Below are positions 18,335 through 25,960 of a DNA stretch of 64,000 nt, piece by piece (positions within the stretch are counted from its first letter, which is position 1; the number at the start of each line of letters is the position of its first letter). Position numbers and translations under genes: made by a program. The notes beneath the pieces are model-generated. The model made no database searches and was not told where the DNA came from. It saw only the letters and a list, made by a program, of their open reading frames with translations. Source of the DNA: Paracoccus fontiphilus (GTDB lineage: Bacteria; Pseudomonadota; Alphaproteobacteria; Rhodobacterales; Rhodobacteraceae); contig NZ_JAFNAW010000017.1 of NCBI RefSeq assembly GCF_017356265.1, forward strand, positions 1 to 64,000. The letters run 5' to 3'.

Positions 18335-19438
18335 ATGACCCATCCCGACCCTTCGCTTGGGAAAGACAAGATTTCCGATCTCACACTTACCTCGCGCAAG
18401 GAACAGCATCTGGATGTCGTGCTTGCCGGACAGGCAGGCGCGACGGTGACGACCGGGCTCGAGGCGGTCATATTCGAACACGTCGCCCTTCCCGAAGTTT
18501 CATGGGATGACGTCGATTTGTCCACCGATTTTCTGGGTCACAGGATCGGCGCGCCGGTGATGATCGGGTCGATGACCGGCGGACCCAGCCGTGCCGGCGC
18601 GATCAACCGCGCGCTGGCCCAGGTGTGCCAGCAGTTGCGCCTGCCCCTGGCGGTCGGATCGCAGCGCGTGATGATCGAGGGGGGAAGCGCCGCGGGTCTG
18701 GATGGCAGCCTGCGGCAACTGGCCCCCGACATCCCGATCCTGGCCAATTTCGGCGCCGCCCAGCTGAACCGCGGCTTCGGCCGCGACCAGGCCATGCGCG
18801 CCCTCGAGGCGATCGGCGCCGACGCCCTGATCCTGCACCTGAATCCCCTGCAAGAGGCGGTCCAACCGGAAGGCGACCGCGATTGGCGCGGCCTTGCCGC
18901 AAAGATCGGCGCGCTTGCCCGCGCCCTGCCCGTCCCTGTCGTCGTGAAGGAGGTCGGCGCGGGCCTTTCCGCCCCCGTCGTCACCCGCCTTGCCGCCGAG
19001 GGCGTCACGGTCTTCGACGTGGCGGGCGCGGGCGGCACCGACTGGGCGCGGGTCGAGGCGGCGCGCGCCCCCGACCGTGCCGCCGCCCAGATCGCCGCCT
19101 GCTTTGCCGGATGGGGCATCCCCACCGCCCGGGCCATCCGGGGCGCGCGGCAGGCAGCGCCCGATGCGACGATCATCGGGTCCGGCGGCATCGTCACCGG
19201 CCTTGACGCCGCCCGTGCGATTCGGCTGGGCGCCGACGTTGTGTCGCTGGCGGGCGCGGTGCTGGCCTCTGCCATCGATGGGCCCGAGGCGCTGGAACGC
19301 CAGTTGGCCGTGGTGCTTGGGCAGCTTCGCACGGCCTGCTTCTGCACCGGCAGCGCGGATCTTGCCGCGCTGCGCCAGGCGCGGCTGGTCAGCCCCGACC
19401 CGGCCACATCCGGGACCATACCCCGTCCCGGCGGATAA
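18335..19438 (+). CDS. fni: Isopentenyl-diphosphate isomerase, type II (FMN)
   Basis: A 367-residue FMN enzyme interconverting IPP and DMAPP. Family marks include R-K-E-Q-H at 21-25, the M-I-G-S-M-T-G-G loop at 76-83, a central V-V-V-K-E-V-G segment and G-S-G-G-I-x-T-G for FMN phosphate binding. It supplies DMAPP for CrtE, from which it diverges, as in carotenoid clusters of Pantoea and Brevundimonas type. Its last 50 bp overlap a convergent cytochrome gene. Confidence 0.93.
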   Translation: MTHPDPSLGKDKISDLTLTSRKEQHLDVVLAGQAGATVTTGLEAVIFEHVALPEVSWDDVDLSTDFLGHRIGAPVMIGSMTGGPSRAGAINRALAQVCQQLRLPLAVGSQRVMIEGGSAAGLDGSLRQLAPDIPILANFGAAQLNRGFGRDQAMRALEAIGADALILHLNPLQEAVQPEGDRDWRGLAAKIGALARALPVPVVVKEVGAGLSAPVVTRLAAEGVTVFDVAGAGGTDWARVEAARAPDRAAAQIAACFAGWGIPTARAIRGARQAAPDATIIGSGGIVTGLDAARAIRLGADVVSLAGAVLASAIDGPEALERQLAVVLGQLRTACFCTGSADLAALRQARLVSPDPATSGTIPRPGG

Positions 19439-19934
19439 GGGCGTGCTGCAGGGCCGCGCCGATGTGGATCGCCAGAACCGCGATCAGCAGAAAGGCCGCC
19501 GTGGCGTGCAGCGCCTGGGCGGCATCGGCCAGCTTGGGCGTCTTGCCGATCCAGGGCCCGAAGCCAAGGCGGTCCAGAAGCTCGATCGGATAGCCGCCCG
19601 CGCGCACCCGCACGAAACCGCTGAGCGGCATCACCACCAGCAGGACATACAGCATCACATGGGACACGGCCGCGGCCCGTCGCTGCCAGGCGGGAACCGT
19701 CTCTGGCAGGGGCGGCGGGCGATGCGTCAGGCGATAGGCCAGCCGCACAAGGATCACCGGGATCAGCAGCGTGCCGAGGTTCTTGTGAAACAGGAACAGC
19801 GCATCCTGGACCGGCCGCGCCAGTCCTTCCTGGGTCATGACCAGCCCGGCGGGGATCATCGTCAGCACGGCGGCGGCGGTGATCCAATGCAACCATCGGG
19901 CGGGCGGTCTGTAGCGTGGCAAGCGCTCTGGCAT
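19389..19934 (-). CDS. Cytochrome b561-family protein
   Basis: A 181-residue membrane protein with four hydrophobic helices and histidines placed for two haems: R-W-L-H-W near residue 16, F-H-K-N near 50, S-H-V near 91 and L-H-x13-H near 143-157. This is the prokaryotic b561 (YodB/CybB) pattern, an inner-membrane electron carrier, probably from quinol. The ATG at 19934 fits the family's usual start; the frame is open much farther but without similarity. It is convergent with fni and divergent from the CDP-alcohol phosphatidyltransferase operon. Confidence 0.85.
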   Translation of the reverse strand: MPERLPRYRPPARWLHWITAAAVLTMIPAGLVMTQEGLARPVQDALFLFHKNLGTLLIPVILVRLAYRLTHRPPPLPETVPAWQRRAAAVSHVMLYVLLVVMPLSGFVRVRAGGYPIELLDRLGFGPWIGKTPKLADAAQALHATAAFLLIAVLAIHIGAALQHALIRRDGVWSRMWPGRG

Positions 19935-19973
19935 GATGCGAACCCCTCGGGCGATGATACCGGGATCGCCGTC

Positions 19974-19993
19974 ATTTGAACAGGGCTTCAAAT
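19974..19993. promoter_or_regulatory. Inverted repeat (operator candidate) upstream of the ABC/CDP-alcohol operon
   Basis: A perfect repeat ATTTGAA-N6-TTCAAAT stands in the 99-bp gap between the divergent cytochrome b561 gene and the phosphatidyltransferase operon. Its symmetry, AT-rich arms in GC-rich DNA, and position suggest a transcription-factor site. The factor is unknown. Confidence 0.5.
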
Positions 19994-20033
19994 CGCCGCT
20001 TGACGCATGTCGCGGGCCGATTAGTCTTTGTTT

Positions 20034-20789
20034 ATGCGCGATCATCCGACCCCAGGCGACCGGCTCGCGCCATCCGACACGCGGGATGCGATCCGCGTTC
20101 GGCTGGGGTTCTGCGCGCTGGCCTGCATGGCGCTGATCGCCGCGACGCGACCGGTCTTCCAGACCTCTCTCCCGGCCCTGCTTGCGGCATCGGGCGCGTT
20201 CCTGCTGGCCGCGGCCCTTGTGGCCCTGTGCATGGACCGCAGCTATCCCCATCCCCGGATGGGCGCCTGCAACGCGACGACGCTTGCGCGCGCGGCCCTG
20301 GTCGCGTCCCTTCTGATGCCGCTGGCGGACGGCCATGCCGCAGGATACGCCATCGCGTTCGTGGCAACGGTCGCACTGGTCCTGGACGGGGCCGACGGCT
20401 GGCTGGCGCGGCGCAGCGGCCTGACCTCTCGCTTCGGGGCGCGCTTCGACATCGAGGTGGATGCGGCGCTGGCGCTGATGCTGTCGCTTCACGCACTCGC
20501 GGGCACATCCGTCGGGGCCGAGGTGCTGGTCCTGGGCCTGATCCGCTATGCCTTCGTTCTGGCTGGCCGGGTCTGGCCCTGGCTGCGCGGCGATCTGGCG
20601 CCCAGCCGCCGCCGCAAGCTGATCTGCGTGCTGCAGATCGCGGCCCTGATCGCCTTGCAGGTGCCCGACCTGCCGCCGGACGCCGCGATCCTTCTGGCGC
20701 GCGGCGCGGCCGTCGCGCTGGCCTGGTCCTTCGCCATCGACATCGCCGCCCTGCGCGCCCGCGCCCTTGCCCTTGGACACGCCCCATGA
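20034..20789 (+). CDS. CDP-alcohol phosphatidyltransferase family protein
   Basis: A 251-residue integral membrane protein with the full family motif D-x2-D-G-x2-A-R-x8-G-x3-D-x3-D at 118-143. Such enzymes transfer a phosphatidyl (or other phospho) group from a CDP-linked donor to an alcohol acceptor. The acceptor is not evident: no PgsA- or PssA-specific pattern was recognised. ATG 20034 is chosen over TTG 20028. It is the first gene of a tightly overlapped operon with an ABC importer and a GT4 glycosyltransferase. Confidence 0.82.
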   Translation: MRDHPTPGDRLAPSDTRDAIRVRLGFCALACMALIAATRPVFQTSLPALLAASGAFLLAAALVALCMDRSYPHPRMGACNATTLARAALVASLLMPLADGHAAGYAIAFVATVALVLDGADGWLARRSGLTSRFGARFDIEVDAALALMLSLHALAGTSVGAEVLVLGLIRYAFVLAGRVWPWLRGDLAPSRRRKLICVLQIAALIALQVPDLPPDAAILLARGAAVALAWSFAIDIAALRARALALGHAP

Positions 20790-21778
20790 CATTCGACCGG
20801 ATGAACAGACGCGACTTCCTCGGTGCGACGGCGGGCCTTGCCGCCTCTGCCGGGCTTCGCGCGCAAGCCGCCTGGGCCCAAGTGCCGGTCGCGCTGCAAC
20901 TGTCATGGCTTCATTCGGTGCAGTTCGCGGGAAGCTATATCGCGCTGGACCGGGGCTGGTGGCGGGAGGCGGGGCTCGAGGTCTCGTTGCTGCAAGGCGG
21001 CCCGAACGCCCCGGTGGAGCCTCCGGTCGTGGCGGGCAATGCCCTGGTCGGGATCTCGGCGGCCGATTACGCGGCGGCTGCCGTGGCGCAGGGTGCCCCT
21101 TTCCGCATCATCGGCGTGGCGATGCAGAAGAACCCCTTCGTGATCGCCTCGCTGGCGGACAATCCCATCGCCTCGCCCGCCGACCTGCCCGGCAAGCGGA
21201 TCGGCATGGCGGTTTCGAACACCCCCGTCCTGCAGGCCCTGTGCAGCCTGAACGGCGTGGATATCGCGGCCGTGCAGATCGTGCCGACCCAGTATTCCGC
21301 GCAACCCCTGGTCGCGGGGCAGGTCGACGGGCTGCTGTGCTGGGAAACCGACCTGCCGGTCGCCATGGCGATCCAGGGCATCGAGGCGCACACGATGCTG
21401 ATGGCCGACCACGGCTATGCGCTTCAGTCGCAGACCTATGTGGCGACCGTGGACAGCCTCGCCACCCGGCGCAAGGAACTGGTGGCCCTGATGGCGGGCG
21501 AGGCTCGCGGCTGGGACGCCTGTCGCGCCGACACCGACGCGGCGGCAGAACTGACCGTCAGGATGTTCCCCGATGCCGGGATGGACCTGCCCACCCAGCA
21601 GCTTCAGGCCCGGCGGCAGGTGCCGCTGATGTTTTCGGACCTGACCGATGCCCACGGATTCGGCTGGTGGACGGACGAGACGGTCGAGGAGAACATCCGC
21701 ATCCTGTCCCTGCTCGGCCGGACGGTGACGCGGGATCTGTGGGACCGCTCGATCCTTGAAGACGTCCATGCCGGATAG
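20786..21778 (+). CDS. NMT1/THI5-like ABC transporter substrate-binding protein (Tat-exported)
   Basis: A 330-residue binding protein with a twin-arginine leader N-R-R-D-F-L-G at about 7-13, a hydrophobic stretch and a cleavage-like A-W-A-Q near 32. The mature protein opens L-Q-L-S-W-L-H-S-V-Q-F-A-G-S-Y-I-A, typical of the NMT1/THI5-like (SsuA/ThiY-type) fold, and continues G-W-W-R-E-A-G-L-E-V. Families with this fold bind pyrimidine precursors of thiamine, sulfonates, riboflavin or similar small molecules. The start overlaps the previous stop by four bases. Confidence 0.85.
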   Translation: MTFDRMNRRDFLGATAGLAASAGLRAQAAWAQVPVALQLSWLHSVQFAGSYIALDRGWWREAGLEVSLLQGGPNAPVEPPVVAGNALVGISAADYAAAAVAQGAPFRIIGVAMQKNPFVIASLADNPIASPADLPGKRIGMAVSNTPVLQALCSLNGVDIAAVQIVPTQYSAQPLVAGQVDGLLCWETDLPVAMAIQGIEAHTMLMADHGYALQSQTYVATVDSLATRRKELVALMAGEARGWDACRADTDAAAELTVRMFPDAGMDLPTQQLQARRQVPLMFSDLTDAHGFGWWTDETVEENIRILSLLGRTVTRDLWDRSILEDVHAG

Positions 21779-22559
21779 CGCGTCGCTTTCGATCACCTGC
21801 GCCGGACTGACGAAGATCCACGACAATGGCGTCGCGGCCGTCGATGCGCTGGACCTGCGCTTCGAGGCGGGCCGGACGACCGCCCTGATCGGGCCGTCGG
21901 GCTGCGGAAAGTCCACGCTGCTGCGGCTGGTCGCGGGACTGGACCGGCCCACGACGGGAACGGTCGGCATCGCCGGGCTGCCCCCTGTCCAGCAGGCCAG
22001 GCGCGGCGTGATCTCCATGGCGTTCCAGGACCCCTCGCTGCTGCCGTGGCTGACCCTGCGCAAGAACGTCGCGCTGGCCCGCAAGCTGGCCCGGCAGCCC
22101 GCCGATCCCCGCCTGGTGGACGAACTGATCGCGCTGGTGGGCCTTGAAGGCTTCCAGGAGACGCGCCCCGCGGCCCTGTCGGGCGGTATGCGCCAGCGCG
22201 CGGCCATTGCGCGGGCCCTGGCCACGCGGCCGCAGGTGCTGCTGCTGGACGAGCCCTTCGGCGCGGTGGACGAGCTGACGCGCCGCCAGCTTGCGCGCGA
22301 CTTGCCGCCGTTGTGGCAGCCGCTGGGCACGACCACCCTGCTTGTCACCCATTCGGTCGACGAGGCCGTGCTGCTGGCCGACCGCATCGTCGTCCTGTCC
22401 CCGCGCCCCGCGCGCGTCGTGGCGGACCTGCCGGTCCCCCTGCCCCATCCCCGCCTGCCGCAGCTGACCGAAACCCCTGCCTTCCGGCGCATCGCCGCCC
22501 GCGCGCTGCAGGCGCTGGCCCAAGGCGTGGGCGACAACCCCGCACTGGCCGCGCAATGA
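21768..22559 (+). CDS. ABC transporter ATPase (SsuB/TauB/ThiZ type)
   Basis: A 263-residue ATPase with Walker [10 protein letters not shown] near 42-50, signature L-S-G-G-M-R-Q-R near 139-146 and Walker B L-L-L-D-E-P-F-G-A-V-D near 164-174, followed by T-H-S-V-D-E-A. The A-V-D and S-V-D-E-A pattern is typical of nitrate/sulfonate/taurine type ATPases. ATG 21768 is preferred to TTG 21756; it overlaps the binding-protein gene by 11 bp and the permease by four. Confidence 0.88.
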   Translation: MPDSASLSITCAGLTKIHDNGVAAVDALDLRFEAGRTTALIGPSGCGKSTLLRLVAGLDRPTTGTVGIAGLPPVQQARRGVISMAFQDPSLLPWLTLRKNVALARKLARQPADPRLVDELIALVGLEGFQETRPAALSGGMRQRAAIARALATRPQVLLLDEPFGAVDELTRRQLARDLPPLWQPLGTTTLLVTHSVDEAVLLADRIVVLSPRPARVVADLPVPLPHPRLPQLTETPAFRRIAARALQALAQGVGDNPALAAQ

Positions 22560-24103
22560 CCGCGCTGGCGCGGCGGGCCGGACCCGTGCTGCTGTTGCTG
22601 CTGCTGTGGCAGCTTGCGGCCACCGCCACCGGCGGGCAGTTCCTGCTGGCCGGACCCGCCGAGGTCGCGGCCTGGCTTTCCGACAATCCCGGCCTTGTCG
22701 GCCGCGCGCTGTCCGTCACGCTGGCCAGTGCGGCTTGGGGATTTCTGGCGGGCAACCTGGCCGCGATCCTTCTTGTCGCGGCAGCGATGCTGTGGCCGCC
22801 GGTGCTGGGGCTTTTGACCGGGCTGGCGCTGATCGTCTTCTGCCTGCCGCTGATCGCCACCGGCCCCATCCTGCGCGTGATGATGGGACCGGGCGACGGC
22901 CCGCAGGTCGTGCTTGCCGCGCTTGCCGTCTATTACACGACCCTGATCCCGTTGCTGGCCGGGCTGCGGGCCGTGCCCTCGGCCTGGATCGACCTTGTCG
23001 CCTGCCTTGGCCGGGGCCACCTGGCGCAGCTTGTCCATGTGCGCGCCCGTGCGGCATTGCCCTATCTGGTGGCGGGGATGCAGATCGCAGCCCCGGCGGC
23101 GTTCCTGGGCGCCATGGTGGGCGAGTTCACGGGGGCCGAGCGCGGCATGGGCGTGCTGACCGTCCGCTTCATCCGCGACCTCAACACCGCCGCCCTGTGG
23201 AGCCTGGCCAGCATCGCGGCCCTTGTCTCGATCGCCGTCTATCTTGGCGTGGGTGCGGCGGGCCGCTTCCTGCGGCTGGAGCGGCCGCCCGTGATCCTGG
23301 CGCCGCCGCGCCTGCCGCAGGGATCGGCGGGAAGGCGGCTTGGCCGGGCCGTGCTGCTTGCCGGGGCGACGCTGGTCCTGTGGTGGGGCGGGATGGAGGC
23401 CCTTGGCCTGAACCCCTTCTTCGCCAAGCGCCCGCCCGACCTGTTCGCGGCCCTGTTTCTTGCGCCCGATGCCGGGGCGACATGGCAGGCGCTGCTGCAG
23501 GCGGCCGCCCAGACGGCCGTTTTCGTCCTGCCGGGCTATCTGGCCGGGCTGGCGCTTGGCACGGGGCTTGCGGTCGCGCTGTCGCTGGTCCCGGCGCTGT
23601 CGGGACTGGTGACGCCGCTGGCCATCGCCCTGCGTTCCGTTCCGGTGGTGACGACGGCACCGCTGGTCGTGCTGCTGCTGGGACAGGGCGCCTTGGGAAC
23701 GATCGCCCTTGTCGCGCTGATGGTGTTCTTTCCCACCTTTGTCGCCTGCCAGCACGGCCTGCAGCAGGCGCCGGGCCAGATCCTCGACATCCTGCGCAGC
23801 CATGGGGCGGGACGCGTCCCGCAGATGCGGCATGTCCGCCTTCCCGCGATGCTGCCCGCCTTCTTCGCATCCGCCCGGATGGGCGTCCCGGCCGCGATCC
23901 TGGCGGTCACGGTTGTCGAATGGCTGGCGACTGGGCGCGGGCTTGGCAACCTGATGACGCTGTCCGCGTCATTGTCCGACTACACCATGCTGTGGCTGAC
24001 GGTAGTGCTGGTGACGCTGGCCTCGGTGCTGTGCCATGGCGGCGTCGCCTGGATCGAACGGCGCGTGCTGCGCCTTTACGCCCCCGAGCAGGTGGAGGGA
24101 TGA
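22556..24103 (+). CDS. Fused double-domain ABC permease
   Basis: A 515-residue membrane protein made of two successive permease domains (about 1-245 and 260-515), each with about six hydrophobic segments and its own EAA-type loop (V-A-C-L-G-R-G-H-L-A-Q-L near 148; D-I-L-R-S-H-G-A-G-R-V near 410). Nitrate/sulfonate-type importers usually carry one such domain per polypeptide and work as homodimers, so this is a tandem fusion giving a fixed heterodimer. It is coupled by four-base overlaps to the ATPase and to the glycosyltransferase. Confidence 0.83.
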   Translation: MTALARRAGPVLLLLLLWQLAATATGGQFLLAGPAEVAAWLSDNPGLVGRALSVTLASAAWGFLAGNLAAILLVAAAMLWPPVLGLLTGLALIVFCLPLIATGPILRVMMGPGDGPQVVLAALAVYYTTLIPLLAGLRAVPSAWIDLVACLGRGHLAQLVHVRARAALPYLVAGMQIAAPAAFLGAMVGEFTGAERGMGVLTVRFIRDLNTAALWSLASIAALVSIAVYLGVGAAGRFLRLERPPVILAPPRLPQGSAGRRLGRAVLLAGATLVLWWGGMEALGLNPFFAKRPPDLFAALFLAPDAGATWQALLQAAAQTAVFVLPGYLAGLALGTGLAVALSLVPALSGLVTPLAIALRSVPVVTTAPLVVLLLGQGALGTIALVALMVFFPTFVACQHGLQQAPGQILDILRSHGAGRVPQMRHVRLPAMLPAFFASARMGVPAAILAVTVVEWLATGRGLGNLMTLSASLSDYTMLWLTVVLVTLASVLCHGGVAWIERRVLRLYAPEQVEG

Positions 24104-25158
24104 CCCCCTGCCCCGCCGCCTTCGCGATCCCGGGCGACATCGCCACGCTGACCGGCGGCTATCTGTACGAACGCCGCCTGCTGGACGGGCTGCGGCTGAT
24201 CGGCCACGACATGCTGCACCTGGAACTGCCCGCCAGCTTTCCCGATCCCTCGGCCCAAGACATGGCGGTGGCGCTTGCCGCCCTGGCCTCGGTCCCGGCG
24301 GACCGTCCCGTGATCCTGGACGGGCTGGTCTTCGGGGCCATCGACCCTGCCGGGCTGGTGCAGATCCGGGCGCCGCTGGTGGCGATGGTACATCACCCGC
24401 TGGCGACGGAAACGGCGCTGACGCCCGGACAGCGCGACCACCTGTTCGCCACCGAACGGGCCAACCTGCGGCTGGTGCGGCACGTCCTGGTGCCAAGCCC
24501 GCATACAAGGGCGATCCTGATCGACCGCTACGACGTGGCGCCCGACCGCATCACCATCGCCCGGCCGGGCGTCGAACGTCCGCGACTGGCACCGTCGCCG
24601 GTCTCGCCGCCGCTGATCCTGTCCGTGGGCATCCTGCACCCTCGCAAGGGACATGACATCCTGGTCGAAGCCTTGGGGGGTTTGGCCGACCTGGACTGGC
24701 GCGCGGTGATTGTCGGCAGGGCATGGGACCGCGCCCATGCCGCAGCCCTGGAACGGCAGATCGCGGCAAGCCCGGTCGCCCCCCGCATCAGGCTGGCGGG
24801 ACAGGTCACGGATGACGCTTTGGAGCGGTTGTATGCGCAGGCGACCGTCTTCGCGCTGGCCACGCGCTTCGAGGGCCACGGCCTAGTCTTCGACGAGGCG
24901 CTGGTCCGCGGCCTGCCCATCGTCAGTTGCCGCACGGGTGCCGTGCCGGACACCGTGCCGCCCCAGGCGGGATTGCTGGTTCCCCCGGCTGATGCCCCGG
25001 CTTCCGGGGGGGCGTTGGCCCGGGTGCTGACGGATGCGACGCTGCGGCGGCGCTTGGCCCAAGGCGCAAGCCGGGCCGGCAAGGACCTGCCCGGATGGGA
25101 TCACACCGCCGCTGTGGCCAGCCGGGTTCTGGCCGAGGTCCGGGCAGCCGCGACATGA
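24100..25158 (+). CDS. GT4-family glycosyltransferase
   Basis: A 352-residue GT-B glycosyltransferase. The C-terminal donor domain shows L-S-V-G-I-L-H-P-R-K-G-H-D near 175-187, G-Q-V-T-D-D-A-L-E-R-L-Y, and F-E-G-H-G-L-V-F-D-E-A-L at about 262-273, the E-x7-E retaining motif of GT4 enzymes. The acceptor is unknown. It is the last gene of the operon begun by the CDP-alcohol phosphatidyltransferase, so the acceptor could be a lipid. Confidence 0.83.
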   Translation: MTPCPAAFAIPGDIATLTGGYLYERRLLDGLRLIGHDMLHLELPASFPDPSAQDMAVALAALASVPADRPVILDGLVFGAIDPAGLVQIRAPLVAMVHHPLATETALTPGQRDHLFATERANLRLVRHVLVPSPHTRAILIDRYDVAPDRITIARPGVERPRLAPSPVSPPLILSVGILHPRKGHDILVEALGGLADLDWRAVIVGRAWDRAHAAALERQIAASPVAPRIRLAGQVTDDALERLYAQATVFALATRFEGHGLVFDEALVRGLPIVSCRTGAVPDTVPPQAGLLVPPADAPASGGALARVLTDATLRRRLAQGASRAGKDLPGWDHTAAVASRVLAEVRAAAT

Positions 25159-25161
25159 AAA

Positions 25162-25187
25162 CAGGCGGCCCGCCAACGGACCGCCTG
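25162..25187 (-). terminator. Terminator after the DUF892 gene
   Basis: CAGGCGG (25162-25168) pairs with CCGCCTG (25181-25187); on the minus strand the hairpin is followed by a T run (AAAA at 25158-25161 on plus). It lies between the convergent GT4 and DUF892 genes. Confidence 0.6.
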
Positions 25188-25207
25188 CAAGACCCAGACC
25201 TGAAGGA

Positions 25208-25711
25208 TCAGGCCACCGCCTTGTCGGTGGCAGCCGCGTTGATCACGGCTTCCGCCAGGCCGGTCAGCTTTTCGTCGGTGGCCGATTCTTCCTGCAGCGT
25301 TTCGTCCAGCAGCGACACCGCGTCGGCCATGCCCAACTGCTGCGCCCAGGCCTTCAGCGTGCCATACCGGCTGATCTCGTAGTGCTCGACCGCCTGGGCG
25401 GCGGCGAGAAGGCCCGCGTCCAGCGCGGGGCTGCCCTTGAATTCGTCAATGATGTCCTCGCCCTCGGCGATGATGCCTTCGATGGCGTCGCAGGTCTTGC
25501 CGCGCGGGCGCTTGCCGATCAGTTCGAAGACCTGTGCCAGACGCTCGATCTGGGTCTGGGTTTCCTCCTCGTGCGTCTTGAACGCGGCCTTCAGATCCTC
25601 GCTTTGCGCAGCGCGGGCCATCTTGCGCAGCGCACTCAGGATCTTGCGTTCGGCATAGTAGATGTCCTTGAGCGTTTCATGGAACAGCGTGTCCAGCGTC
25701 TTGTCGGCCAT
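25208..25711 (-). CDS. Ferritin-like DUF892 (YciE) stress protein
   Basis: A 167-residue all-helical protein of the YciE/DUF892 ferritin-like family: T-L-x3-L-x-D-I-Y-Y-A-E near 6-21, H-E-x2-T near 47-51, E-H-Y-E near 109-112, and a late E-x2-E-x-A-T-D-E-K-L. YciE-type proteins are induced by osmotic and general stress and form dimers with a ferritin-like metal site. AAGGAG precedes the ATG. The EcfG-like promoter at 25769-25794 fits a stress role. The frame continues 31 codons upstream but the family begins at this Met. Confidence 0.85.
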   Translation of the reverse strand: MADKTLDTLFHETLKDIYYAERKILSALRKMARAAQSEDLKAAFKTHEEETQTQIERLAQVFELIGKRPRGKTCDAIEGIIAEGEDIIDEFKGSPALDAGLLAAAQAVEHYEISRYGTLKAWAQQLGMADAVSLLDETLQEESATDEKLTGLAEAVINAAATDKAVA

Positions 25712-25768
25712 GGAAAAACTCCTTCCTTGGGTTCGCCGCGACCGGGTCGCGGCATCGGATGTCCTTCC

Positions 25769-25794
25769 AACAATCGCGCCTTGCGCTGCGTTCC
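25769..25794 (-). promoter_or_regulatory. EcfG-type (general stress sigma factor) promoter for the DUF892 gene
   Basis: On the minus strand GGAAC (25794-25790) and TGTT (25772-25769) are separated by 17 bases, close to the alphaproteobacterial EcfG pattern GGAAC-N16/17-CGTT. The start site would lie about 50 bases before the ATG. Confidence 0.6.
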
Positions 25795-25960
25795 CCCCGG
25801 CCATGGCGGATGATATTTATTTATCAGCGGAACCGCCGCTTCGCCCCGACCAGCCGACGCGCCTTGTGCGGTCGCATTGCCGACGTTTGGGCGAAAGCCG
25901 ATCCCGGACGGCTGAAATCCTTTCGCGGCGTGACCGGCCCGGGACCTGTACGGACCTGCC

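Noticed and set aside
20903..23833. Very long minus-strand open frame (976 codons) across the ABC operon
   Set aside because: It is antisense to three well-supported genes, is dominated by Arg, Gly, Gln and His as expected for a high-GC shadow frame, and shows no domain.
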